From Candidatus Moranbacteria bacterium GW2011_GWE1_49_15 (GTDB lineage: Bacteria; Patescibacteriota; Minisyncoccia; Moranbacterales; GWC2-37-73): a stretch of DNA of 22,273 nt. Made by a program: the position numbers and the translations under genes. This document shows positions 4,932 to 12,588 of this stretch, piece after piece. The notes beneath the pieces are model-generated. The model saw only the letters and a program-made list of their open reading frames with translations. It had not been told where the DNA came from and searched no databases. The stretch spans positions 2,332-24,604 of the forward strand of contig LCPX01000007.1 in NCBI GenBank assembly GCA_001003855.1. The letters run 5' to 3'. Within the stretch, counting starts at the first letter, position 1. Each line of letters begins with the position of its first letter.

Positions 4932-5744
4932 ATGGACAAGGACTTAATTAAATTATTGGAAAATTCAGGCTTCACTGAAAAAGAAGCGCAGGTGTATCTG
5001 GCGCTGCTTGAGCTTTCCCAGGGAACCGTCACGCAAATTTCCAAGTTAACCGGACTTAAAAGACCCATCATTTATGTTGTCCTTGAGGGTCTTATTAAAA
5101 GAGGATATGTGAGTGAAATTCCAGAGCGGAAGATAAATACCTATCATTCGATGGATCCATCTGTCATATTGAAAAAGTTGCAATCGGGTGCGAAAAATTT
5201 CGCCGAGATGTTGCCGATTCTCCGAACCTTGGGGAGCAAGGGAAAGAAGAGACCGAAAATCGTCTATCATGACACAAGAGAAGGAATATGGAACATATAT
5301 GAAGATATAGTGGGCGTGGACGACGCTTTCTTCGTGTCTTCGTATCACAGGATAGATAGGCATTTTCCAGGTGCCGTTGATTTTTGGATAGATGGTTTGA
5401 AAAAAATGAAGTTGGACTTGAAAGCTAGGCATCTCATGGCAGACATTCCCGAGGAGAGGAAAATCGCGCAAAAAATCGTCCAGGTGAAGGGGCAGCACGT
5501 CAGGGTCCTTAATGATATAAAGGATATAAGCATCGACTTCACTTTTTATAAGAATAGGATTGCGATAACCTCGTTGGGAGAGGAGCCTTTCATGGTCGTC
5601 ATCGAATCCGACGAGGTCGTTAAGTCTCTGAAGCCGATTTTTGAAATCGCCTGGGAGAAGGGAACGGAAATCAGGAAAGATAAAGATGATCGTGACAAAA
5701 ATCCTTCCCCTGAAATTCCCAAAGGCCGCACTAGGTTGGCATGA
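4932..5744 (+). CDS. TrmB-family transcriptional regulator (paralogue)
   Basis: The protein is 270 aa from the ATG at 4932 (MDKDLIKLLENSGFTEKEAQ). An in-frame TTG further upstream is rejected because it lies in a palindromic repeat. The winged helix-turn-helix spans about residues 5-75, with QVYLALLELSQGTVTQISK and a recognition-helix region GLKRPIIYVVLEGL. The sensor region starts near PKIVYHDTREGIWNIYEDI. It has the same architecture as the protein at 2842-3603 and the same tail (PEIPKGRTRLA), but overall similarity is modest. It is divergent from the membrane-protein pair at 3733-4657. The ligand is unknown. Confidence 0.85.
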   Translation: MDKDLIKLLENSGFTEKEAQVYLALLELSQGTVTQISKLTGLKRPIIYVVLEGLIKRGYVSEIPERKINTYHSMDPSVILKKLQSGAKNFAEMLPILRTLGSKGKKRPKIVYHDTREGIWNIYEDIVGVDDAFFVSSYHRIDRHFPGAVDFWIDGLKKMKLDLKARHLMADIPEERKIAQKIVQVKGQHVRVLNDIKDISIDFTFYKNRIAITSLGEEPFMVVIESDEVVKSLKPIFEIAWEKGTEIRKDKDDRDKNPSPEIPKGRTRLA

Positions 5745-5770
5745 GCCATATGAGTCATTATCTTTTTTCC

Positions 5771-5799
5771 TTGAAATGCCCGTTCTACGGTGCTAGTAT
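5771..5799 (+). promoter_or_regulatory. Promoter of yebC
   Basis: TTGAAA (5771-5776), a 17-bp spacer ending in TGC (extended -10), then TAGTAT (5794-5799). It lies about 40 bp upstream of the yebC ATG and downstream of the regulator stop codon. The -10 box deviates from consensus at two positions. Confidence 0.6.
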
Positions 5800-5839
5800 T
5801 GGTTAGAGGCGTAAAATCTAACATCTAGAACTTAAAAAT

Positions 5840-6556
5840 ATGTCAGGACATAATAAGTGGTCGGGGATCAAGCATAGGAAAGGGGCGCAGGACGCCAAAA
5901 GGGCGAACGTCTTCACCAAATTCGGACGGCTGATTTCGATCGCGGCGCGCGAAGGCGGGGGAAATCCTGAATCCAACGTGAAGCTCAAATTCGTCATCGA
6001 CCAGGCCAGAAAGGTGAATATGCCCAAGGACAATATTGAAAGGGCGATCAAAAAGGGGACCGGAGAATTGAAAGACGGAGCTCAGATCGAGGAGGCTCTT
6101 TATGAAGGATATGGACCGGGCAACATCGCGATGCTGATCAAATGCGCGACCGACAACAAAAATAGGACTGTAGGAGAAATCAAGGCTGTGCTCAACAAAC
6201 TCGGCGGCAAACTGGTTCCGGAGGGAAGCGTGAGCTTTTCTTTCAGGCAGATGGGAAACATCGATGTGGTCGTGGGGGAAAGGGATCCGTATGAAGTCGA
6301 ATTGGAGGCGATCGAAGCCGGAGCGGAGGATACGATATATTCGGACGATATGCTAACGGTTTACACCAAACCGGAAGACCTTTGGACGGTCAAAGCCGAG
6401 TTGGAAAAGAAAAACCATGAAATTGACGGAGCTTCTTTGGTTTATATGCCGATGCAGAAGATCGAGATCGACCAGAACACCAAATTGGATTATGAAAATA
6501 TGCTGGAAAAACTAGACGATTTGGATGATGTGCAGGAAATTTACGATAACCTGTAG
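5840..6556 (+). CDS. yebC: YebC/PmpR family protein
   Basis: The protein is 238 aa, the usual length. The N-terminus MSGHNKWSGIKHRKGAQDAK is the family signature, and the conserved core follows (ARKVNMPKDNIERAIKKG, then YEGYGPGNIAMLIKCATDN, then NRTVGEIKAVLNKLGGKL). Members act as DNA-binding regulators (PmpR) or, as more recently shown, as translation factors that relieve ribosome stalling (TACO1-like). Gene order yebC-ruvC is widespread in bacteria. Its stop codon lies inside a perfect 16-bp hairpin. Confidence 0.95.
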   Translation: MSGHNKWSGIKHRKGAQDAKRANVFTKFGRLISIAAREGGGNPESNVKLKFVIDQARKVNMPKDNIERAIKKGTGELKDGAQIEEALYEGYGPGNIAMLIKCATDNKNRTVGEIKAVLNKLGGKLVPEGSVSFSFRQMGNIDVVVGERDPYEVELEAIEAGAEDTIYSDDMLTVYTKPEDLWTVKAELEKKNHEIDGASLVYMPMQKIEIDQNTKLDYENMLEKLDDLDDVQEIYDNL

Positions 6557-6571
6557 GTTATCGTAAATTTC
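6536..6571 (+). terminator. Perfect 16-bp hairpin spanning the yebC stop codon
   Basis: GAAATTTACGATAACC (6536-6551) pairs without mismatch with the complement at 6556-6571 around a 4-nt loop. The TAG stop occupies 6554-6556, across the loop and the first base of the right arm. No T-tract follows, so it is not a standard intrinsic terminator. It may serve as an mRNA 3'-end stabiliser or an attenuator between yebC and ruvC. Confidence 0.6.
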
Positions 6572-6577
6572 GAGTTG

Positions 6578-6610
6578 AAAGTTCTTAAAGTTTATAAAGT
6601 TCATAAAGTG
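6578..6610 (+). repeat. 9-bp tandem repeat between yebC and ruvC
   Basis: Three units, AAAGTTCTT, AAAGTTTAT and AAAGTTCAT, are followed by a partial fourth, AAAGTG. Twenty bases are identical to the leader of the regulator at 2842. Confidence 0.75.
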
Positions 6611-6645
6611 GGGAAAATTCAAAATTTTTGCAGCAAGCTTATCCT

Positions 6646-7173
6646 ATGAGGACAAAATTAAAAATTAAAAATTCCACAAAACCCCTCAGGGTCTTGGGAA
6701 TAGATCCCGGAACCGCTATCGTGGGCTGGGCCGTTTTGGAGGAACAGGAAGGGAAATTGAAATCCGTCGCTTATGGGCATATAAGCACGCACAAGGATAA
6801 CCCTACGGCGCACCGTCTTTTGGAGGTGGCCGTGGATATGGAGGAAATAATCAGGAAATATGAGCCGCACGAGGCCGCGGTGGAAGACCTTTTTTTCTTT
6901 AAGAACGCCACGACTGTCATCAAGGTGAGCCAGGCTCGGGGCGCCATACTCTTGACTTTGGAGAAATTAAGTGTTATAATTAGTGAATATACGCCCCTTC
7001 AGGTGAAGCAGGCGATTACCGGATACGGAAGGGCTGAAAAAAGCCAAATGCAGCTCATGGTAAAGAATATATTGAAACTAAAGGAGATTCCCAAGCCGGA
7101 CGACACCGCGGACGCCATCGCCATCGCGCTTTGCCACTTAAACAGCCGTAAAATAAGGCAATTGCGGAATTAA
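6646..7173 (+). CDS. ruvC: Holliday junction endonuclease RuvC
   Basis: The protein is 175 aa from the ATG at 6646; E. coli RuvC has 173. A TTG start 18 bases upstream is possible but adds no conserved residues. RuvC cuts four-way junctions as a dimer with RuvAB. The RNase H-like acidic residues are present: Asp20 in LGIDPG, Glu80 in AAVEDLFF, and Asp153/Asp156 in DDTADAIAIALCH. The basic loop KNATTVIKVSQARGAI is also conserved. ruvA is in the same window at 15125-15700, but ruvB is not seen. Confidence 0.95.
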   Translation: MRTKLKIKNSTKPLRVLGIDPGTAIVGWAVLEEQEGKLKSVAYGHISTHKDNPTAHRLLEVAVDMEEIIRKYEPHEAAVEDLFFFKNATTVIKVSQARGAILLTLEKLSVIISEYTPLQVKQAITGYGRAEKSQMQLMVKNILKLKEIPKPDDTADAIAIALCHLNSRKIRQLRN

Positions 7174-7198
7174 CGAATTAACGAATTAACGAATTAAC
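7167..7198 (+). repeat. 8-bp tandem repeat GAATTAAC x4
   Basis: Four exact copies of GAATTAAC begin over the last codons and stop of ruvC and extend into the intergenic region. Looser variants (GTTAATCC, GTTAATGG) follow up to about 7245. The array could vary in copy number by slippage. Confidence 0.85.
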
Positions 7199-7266
7199 GG
7201 ATTTGGATTCCAATGCGTTAATCCTTTAAGCTGTTAATGGATAATAAGTAATTTCTTCCGAAATTT

Positions 7267-7920
7267 ATGGAAAACATCAGTCCGATCATAAGCTATTTCA
7301 TCCGGCAAGGGGTGCCTTTGGACACCGTCATCATGCTTTTCATGCTGCCGATCATCGTGACCCTGATCGCTTTTTTCCGCCAAGTGGTCGGGATCAAAGC
7401 CTTCGGTATCTATACACCCGCCATCGTCACCTTCGCTTTTTTGGCGATCCCGCAGCTGCGCTACGGGGTGGTGGTTTTCGTGACCGTCATCATAGTCGGA
7501 ATGCTCATGAGATATCTGCTTAAGAGACTCAAACTTCTGTACCTTCCGAGAATGGCTATAACCCTTTCCATAGTGGCTTTTTCCATCCTGCTGCTTCTGG
7601 CCATGGGCGGTTGGATGCAAAGGACCGGGCTTGCGGCCGTTTCGATTTTTCCAATCCTGATCATGGTCACATTGGTTGAGAAATTCGTGGGAACCCAGAT
7701 CGAAAAAGGAAACAGGACGGCTCTTCTTTTGGCTTTGGAGACCTTGGCCATTTCCATAGTCGGCTTCTACATAGCCAGCTGGACCGGACTTATCAAATTC
7801 ATCGTGGTCTACCCCTGGGTCATATTGGCGACCATACCAGTCAACATCTTTTTGGGGAAATGGGACGGGCTTCGGATTTCCGAATACGTAAGATTCAGGG
7901 ATGTTTTGAAAAACATGTAA
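7267..7920 (+). CDS. Stand-alone 7TM domain, transglutaminase-associated type
   Basis: The protein is 217 aa and almost entirely hydrophobic, with about six or seven membrane helices. The segment RQVVGIKAFGIYTPAIVTF followed by YLPRMAITLSIV closely resembles the seven-helix domain normally fused behind an inactive transglutaminase domain. In those known loci it sits with a RimK-like ATP-grasp ligase and a retropepsin-like protease, and both activities are encoded by the next gene. Here the extracytoplasmic transglutaminase part is missing altogether. A role as membrane platform for the ligase and protease is inference. First gene of a plus-strand run reaching 12425. Confidence 0.75.
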   Translation: MENISPIISYFIRQGVPLDTVIMLFMLPIIVTLIAFFRQVVGIKAFGIYTPAIVTFAFLAIPQLRYGVVVFVTVIIVGMLMRYLLKRLKLLYLPRMAITLSIVAFSILLLLAMGGWMQRTGLAAVSIFPILIMVTLVEKFVGTQIEKGNRTALLLALETLAISIVGFYIASWTGLIKFIVVYPWVILATIPVNIFLGKWDGLRISEYVRFRDVLKNM

Positions 7921-7948
7921 GAGGAATGGATAATTAAGGATATGTGGA

Positions 7949-9343
7949 ATGCTGACACTTCTCAAAAATAGGAAAAAATTGCTGGGGATGAATGCGAGGA
8001 ATCTCGATTACGTCCGTCCTTATAATTTGAAAAAATCCAAACTTGTCGCCGACGACAAGATTTTAAGCAAGCGAATTTTAAAAAAAGCGGGCCTTCCCGT
8101 GCCTCGGCTCATCGCCAAAATTAGCAATAACGAGGAGTTGGAGAAATTCGATTGGGCGGGACTTCCTGCGAGTTTCGCTCTCAAGCCCAACCGCGGATTC
8201 GGGGGCGAGGGGATAGTCGTCGTTTATGGGAAAAAGAAAGGACGCGAGGACGCCTGGGTGAAAGCCAGCGGAGACATCATCACCGTCGACGACCTCAAAA
8301 ACCATATCCGTAACATCATCGACGGCACCTATTCTCTTTCCAACACGCCGGACGTGGCTTTTTTTGAAGAAAGGCTCACTTTGCTCAAGCTTTTCAAGCC
8401 GTATTCCTTCAAGGGGATTCCGGATATCCGCGTCATCGTGTTCAACAAAGTTCCGGTCATGGCCATGCTGCGCCTTCCGACCAAGGAATCCGGAGGCAAA
8501 GCCAATCTGCACCAAGGGGCCATTGGAGTCGGAATAGACCTGGCTACCGGAACCACCACCACGGCGGTTCTGGGAAAAGGCAGGCACATCGAATACGTAC
8601 CCAAGACCAGGCTCTTGCTTTCCGGAATAAGGATCCCTTATTGGAAGGATATCTTGAAATTTTCCGTGCAGGCCCAGGAAGCTTCCGGACTCGGATTTTT
8701 GGGAGCGGACGTGGCGATCGACAAGGAAAGGGGTCCGGTGTTTTTGGAACTCAACGCGCGTCCCGGCCTTTCGATCCAGATCGCCAATTTGGCGGGGCTC
8801 AAGGAAAGATTGGAAAGGGTGAAGGGAATCAAAATCAAGACGCTCGAGAGGGGGATCCGCGTCGGCATGGATCTTTTCGGAGGGGAGATCGAAGAGGAAG
8901 TGGAGGAAATTTCCGGAAAGAAAGTGATCGGGGTCATCGAGAAAGTCAAAGTCATCGGAAAGGACGGCAAAGAGGCGGAAGTTGAAGCCAAGATAGACAC
9001 CGGAGCCGGACTTACGGCCATAGATTTCGATTTGGCGCGGCAACTCGGTTTCGAGAAGACCGTCGAGGAGTATCAGAAGCTCGATGTGGACTATGAGAAA
9101 ATAAAAGACCTTGAAAAAGCCGAGAAGGAAGATGTGCTCAAGGGTATCCCCGACATAGTGGATACGGCCATAATCCATTCCTCGCACGGAACGACATTGA
9201 GGCCCATGGTGAGGATAAGTTTCGTTCTGGACGGATTCGTCATTCCGGCCAAGGCTTCGATAATAGACAGATCCCATTTGGAATATCCCATGATAATCGG
9301 AAAAAGGAACCTGGGAAGGTTTTTGGTGGACGTGAACAAATAG
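7949..9343 (+). CDS. ATP-grasp ligase fused to retropepsin-like protease
   Basis: The protein is 464 aa. Residues 1 to about 310 are an ATP-grasp of the alpha-L-glutamate-ligase-related type: nucleotide-binding ALKPNRGFGGEGIVVVYG, the segment GIPDIRVIVFNKVPVMAMLR, and the metal-binding pair E267/N269 in FLELNARPGL. Residues about 325-464 match the RimK-associated aspartyl or zinc protease family, with the active-site motif D350-T-G-A and a terminal MIIGKRNLGRFLVD block. These two activities are usually separate neighbouring genes. The product may ligate an amino acid to a peptide or protein and trim it again; the substrate is unknown. AAGGA precedes the ATG, 28 bp after the 7TM gene. Confidence 0.85.
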   Translation: MLTLLKNRKKLLGMNARNLDYVRPYNLKKSKLVADDKILSKRILKKAGLPVPRLIAKISNNEELEKFDWAGLPASFALKPNRGFGGEGIVVVYGKKKGREDAWVKASGDIITVDDLKNHIRNIIDGTYSLSNTPDVAFFEERLTLLKLFKPYSFKGIPDIRVIVFNKVPVMAMLRLPTKESGGKANLHQGAIGVGIDLATGTTTTAVLGKGRHIEYVPKTRLLLSGIRIPYWKDILKFSVQAQEASGLGFLGADVAIDKERGPVFLELNARPGLSIQIANLAGLKERLERVKGIKIKTLERGIRVGMDLFGGEIEEEVEEISGKKVIGVIEKVKVIGKDGKEAEVEAKIDTGAGLTAIDFDLARQLGFEKTVEEYQKLDVDYEKIKDLEKAEKEDVLKGIPDIVDTAIIHSSHGTTLRPMVRISFVLDGFVIPAKASIIDRSHLEYPMIIGKRNLGRFLVDVNK

Positions 9344-9365
9344 GGCGGACATCACCGCTCTTTTT
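9342..9365 (+). terminator. Weak terminator or attenuator overlapping the stop codon
   Basis: AGGGCGG (9342-9348) pairs with CCGCTCT (9355-9361) with one G-T pair, and TTTTT runs over 9361-9365. The stem starts inside the TAG stop codon of the ligase-protease gene. It may limit read-through into the second ATP-grasp gene. Confidence 0.55.
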
Positions 9366-9401
9366 CATGCGCAGATGTAATCATTAAGGCTGAATCTGAA
9401 T

Positions 9402-10343
9402 ATGAAAAAAGCACTTATTTTATTCGGGAGCTCCGATTGGAAGAAGAAGGACATCCTTTCGGATGAGAAATATCGCGAAGCTTATGAATATCTGTATACC
9501 TTCGCTGAAAGCAGGGGCCTCGATCTTTACAGGGCGTCTTACGATTGGTATGACGCCAAGAAGAAATTGTTCAAATACGCCTGGACCTTCAAGGACGGGA
9601 AATGGAAAAGGGTCAAGAGGCTCAAGCCGGATATAGTTTACGACAAGGCCAAAAGCTCCGTCGACGCCTATTATATCAAGAGCTTGATAAGGATGGACTA
9701 TACCTTGGTTAACCATCCGGAATTCACGCATTTTGTAAACAACAAATATCTCGCCAGCCTGATTTTTCCCGATCATTTCAAGAAATATTACAGGGTCGAC
9801 AGCAGCGAAGATCTGCTGAGGGTCAGGGATGAGATTTCGAGCGACAAGGTAGTGCTCAAACCCATAAAGGGAAGCGGAGGCGAGGGAGTAGAAATCTTGA
9901 ACGACAGGGAGATGGACGATTTCGAGGTGAATAACACTTTGATCGCCCAGGAATTCGTCGACAGCTCATCCGGAATAGAAGACATCGTAAGCGGAGTGCA
10001 TGATCTGAGATTGGTTTTCGTCAACGACGATCTGGTTTACAGTTATGTCAGGGAACCGGCCGCAGGATCGCTCTTGGCGAACGTTTCCAAAGGAGGGACG
10101 ATGAAAATCGTGGAAAAGCACGAGCTCCCGCCAAGCGTTTTCGGGATAATCGAAGACGTCCAGGAAAAGTTTTCGTTCTACCACCCCAAGGTTTATACGA
10201 TAGACCTTATTTTCGACGAGAACCAAAAGCCCTGGATAATCGAATTCAATACCATGCCAGGCATCTATTTTTCACCGGGCCAGGAGAAGTGGAGGGACAG
10301 GATGTATGAGTCCTTGATCAATATGCTGAAAAATGAAGCTTAG
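9402..10343 (+). CDS. ATP-grasp ligase, RimK/glutathione-synthetase-like
   Basis: The protein is 313 aa. The N-terminal part (1 to about 120) is a pre-ATP-grasp region (KKALILFGSSDWKKKD, LKPDIVYDKAKSS). The ATP-grasp core shows KVVLKPIKGSGGEGVEIL, then DLRLVFVNDDLVYSYVREPA, and the metal-binding IIEFNTMPGIYFSPG near the C-terminus. Enzymes of this fold form amide bonds by way of acyl-phosphates. The acceptor cannot be deduced, but the neighbourhood of two other ATP-grasps and a protease points to stepwise synthesis or modification of a peptide. It follows a weak terminator and has an AAGG about 14 bp before the ATG. Confidence 0.8.
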   Translation: MKKALILFGSSDWKKKDILSDEKYREAYEYLYTFAESRGLDLYRASYDWYDAKKKLFKYAWTFKDGKWKRVKRLKPDIVYDKAKSSVDAYYIKSLIRMDYTLVNHPEFTHFVNNKYLASLIFPDHFKKYYRVDSSEDLLRVRDEISSDKVVLKPIKGSGGEGVEILNDREMDDFEVNNTLIAQEFVDSSSGIEDIVSGVHDLRLVFVNDDLVYSYVREPAAGSLLANVSKGGTMKIVEKHELPPSVFGIIEDVQEKFSFYHPKVYTIDLIFDENQKPWIIEFNTMPGIYFSPGQEKWRDRMYESLINMLKNEA

Positions 10344-10434
10344 GCAAAAGAGCACGTTTTTTGCGGAAACCGGGATGCCCGGACGGTTGAAGGATATGCC
10401 CCGCGGGCGCGTAAGAACTTAAGAAGAGAAGATT

Positions 10435-11403
10435 ATGGGAAAAGTCAAAAAGACCGGAATAACCGAGGAGATAATCGGGGCCTATGAGAAAAACATGGTC
10501 CACATCCCGCTGAAGCAGATGGGGCATTTTTTCACAAGGGCGCACCGCATCACGAAAAAGAAAAAACATGCCGACATTGTGGCCGGGAATTTCGTCCTAG
10601 CAAGGCCGGCTAAAATAAGAGGGGAAATCGAAGCGCTCAAGAAAAACGAATTCAATCTTCCCCTTAAAAAGCCCAAAGCCAAAAGGAACCGGCTCAGGAG
10701 GGAACTTTACGAAAAAAATCCGAGGCTCGGCGTATTGAACGAGTTGATCCTGGATCTTTTTTACATCAAATCGCTCTCGCTTGAATCTTATATGCGAAAG
10801 GAGTTCCGGGAAGCTTCGGACATACTCAGAAAAGAAGACCTGCGGTCGCTGTATCTGCAGATAGGGACGCTGAGGCATGACAGTTCGTATGCGATAAATT
10901 CCGTTTTCATGTTGAAGCATTTGGGTATCGAAAAAATAGACCAAGAAGCGGTGGCGATATTGAAGGACTATTATTTCGACGGAGATTTGAATATGGAAAG
11001 GAAGATACCGGCCTGGGAGTTCGGGTCGCTCGTATACAGCCTTACCCATGTCATAATCGCGGATTCGGAATATTATCAAAGGACTGCCGCGGGACACGGA
11101 TGGATATTGGACTACTTCGCCAAGAATGCCGAGCTCATAATGAAGGAGGCGACCGTCGACATGGTTTCCGAAGTCGCGCTTTGCTATAAGCTTTGCGGGA
11201 AAGAGAAAGAGTATGGGAAAGCCGTGGAGAAATTCAAATCGTTCCTGTTGGAATTTTTCGACAGCGCGAAACTCGAGGATATCGGATATCTGGTCAAAAA
11301 AGAACATACCAACAGCATCCTGATGATTCTTTTTTCCGAAAATAAGGGTTGGCACAGAGGTCCGGATCTATCTGGGCATGAGTTTTTCACAAAACAAGCA
11401 TAA
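10435..11403 (+). CDS. Unrecognised mostly helical protein between ATP-grasp genes
   Basis: The protein is 322 aa. The first about 95 residues are strongly basic (KKKKHADIVAG, KKPKAKRNRLRREL). The rest looks all-helical, with the notable segments YLQIGTLRHDSSYAINSVFM and EFGSLVYSLTHVIIADSEYY, whose His and Asp residues could bind metal or substrate. No signal peptide or membrane helix is evident. I do not recognise the family. Its position, 20 bp before the third ATP-grasp and 91 bp after the second, suggests a part in the same pathway, for example as acceptor-handling or accessory enzyme. That is inference from location only. Confidence 0.7.
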   Translation: MGKVKKTGITEEIIGAYEKNMVHIPLKQMGHFFTRAHRITKKKKHADIVAGNFVLARPAKIRGEIEALKKNEFNLPLKKPKAKRNRLRRELYEKNPRLGVLNELILDLFYIKSLSLESYMRKEFREASDILRKEDLRSLYLQIGTLRHDSSYAINSVFMLKHLGIEKIDQEAVAILKDYYFDGDLNMERKIPAWEFGSLVYSLTHVIIADSEYYQRTAAGHGWILDYFAKNAELIMKEATVDMVSEVALCYKLCGKEKEYGKAVEKFKSFLLEFFDSAKLEDIGYLVKKEHTNSILMILFSENKGWHRGPDLSGHEFFTKQA

Positions 11404-11423
11404 ACAGTTAATCGTCAAAAAGC

Positions 11424-12425
11424 ATGTATAGGGAATTATCAAAAAAAGAGGCGCAAGACATAAAACACGGGGGTTTCAGGTCTTTCATCGGGAAGGCGTT
11501 GGAAATCGGCGTTAGGGTCGAGGTTCATGGGGAATTCGGAAAGCTTTTGAAATTGTCGCACGGAGAAGAAAGCCTGTATTGCCTGGAAGGCAGCATACCG
11601 GTGTCGAAAAGGTTGGGGAATTACACCAGAAACAAGGAACTGACCAAGATCATTTTGGGCGACGCGGGAATCAGCGTGCCCAGGGGTATTTTGGCCGAGA
11701 GCTTGGAAGAAGCCGAGGGGAAGATAGAGGAGCACGGGCTGGGCTTCCCGCTGATCGTGAAGCCGCTCGACGGGACGGTCGCCAGGGGAGTTACTTGGGA
11801 TATCAATTCCAAGGAAGAACTCGAAAAAGCGGTGGGTTTTTTCAAAGAAGCGCAAACCCAGTACGGCTATAAGAATGATTTTTTAGTGGAGCAGATGGCC
11901 TTGGGCGACGAATACAGGGTGCTGATATTCGACGGGAAAGTCGTGTCCTGCGTGAAGAAAGTTCCGGCGAGCGTCGAAGGGGACGGGATCCACACGGTGG
12001 CGGAACTTATAGACAGCTTCAATAAGGGCAGGCTCGAGGGATTCGGGATACGGATAGACGACGTGGTCAGTAAAACTTTGGATTCGAAAGGGCTTTCCTT
12101 GGAAACGGTTCCGGAAAAGGGCCAGGTTTTGAAATTGAGGAACAATCTCAATATGTCGGACGGAGGCAGGTCGATAGACTGCATGGAGGAGATGCATCCA
12201 TATTTCAAAGACATAAGCGAGAGAGCGGCCAAATTGCTCGGTTTGACATACGGGGGATTGGATCTTATCACCGCCGACATATCCGATGAGCATGAAAAAT
12301 ACGTGATTTTGGAAATAAATCCCAATCCATATTACAACATGAACGAAAAACCCCTCGTCGAAGGAAAGGGCGTGGATTTCTCTTTGATTTTGTTGAAAAA
12401 TATTTTTCCGAAATTGGCCCTTTGA
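11424..12425 (+). CDS. ATP-grasp ligase, cyanophycin-synthetase/GshAB-like
   Basis: The protein is 333 aa. After about 65 residues comes an ATP-grasp domain with the usual order: NKELTKIILGDAGISVPRG, FPLIVKPLDGTVARGVTW, EQMALGDEYRVLIFDGKVV, VPASVEGDGIHTVAELID, LGLTYGGLDLITADI and the metal-binding EINPNPYYNM. The GDEYRVL..GKVV and V.GDG..TV.ELI blocks are typical of cyanophycin synthetase and of bifunctional glutathione synthetases, which join amino acids to side chains or peptides. It lacks the Mur-ligase-like half of cyanophycin synthetase, so it is a single-domain ligase. Last gene of the run that begins at 7267. Confidence 0.85.
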   Translation: MYRELSKKEAQDIKHGGFRSFIGKALEIGVRVEVHGEFGKLLKLSHGEESLYCLEGSIPVSKRLGNYTRNKELTKIILGDAGISVPRGILAESLEEAEGKIEEHGLGFPLIVKPLDGTVARGVTWDINSKEELEKAVGFFKEAQTQYGYKNDFLVEQMALGDEYRVLIFDGKVVSCVKKVPASVEGDGIHTVAELIDSFNKGRLEGFGIRIDDVVSKTLDSKGLSLETVPEKGQVLKLRNNLNMSDGGRSIDCMEEMHPYFKDISERAAKLLGLTYGGLDLITADISDEHEKYVILEINPNPYYNMNEKPLVEGKGVDFSLILLKNIFPKLAL

Positions 12426-12471
12426 AATCCAGAAAGGGAATTGAAAATCGGGGCCGTTCGTTTTTTAACGC

Positions 12472-12499
12472 TTGAAAAATAAAGGGATACGTGTATAAT
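12472..12499 (+). promoter_or_regulatory. Promoter of the penicillin-binding protein gene
   Basis: TTGAAA (12472-12477), a 16-bp spacer, then a consensus TATAAT (12494-12499). It lies about 90 bp upstream of the ATG at 12589, leaving a leader of roughly 80 nt. Confidence 0.7.
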
Positions 12500-12588
12500 A
12501 TATCTGCCTTAAATCAAAAAGGACCTTTTGGATTATAAAGCCAAAATAAGCTATAATCCAAGCAAGGATAATATTCTATCGTTAAAAA

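Noticed and set aside
7167..7245. CRISPR-like short direct repeats
   Set aside because: The units are 8 bp and adjacent with no spacers, so this is a simple tandem repeat.
8078..9355. Long minus-strand open frame opposite the ligase-protease gene
   Set aside because: The plus strand has conserved ATP-grasp and protease motifs throughout; the minus frame is a shadow of codon bias.
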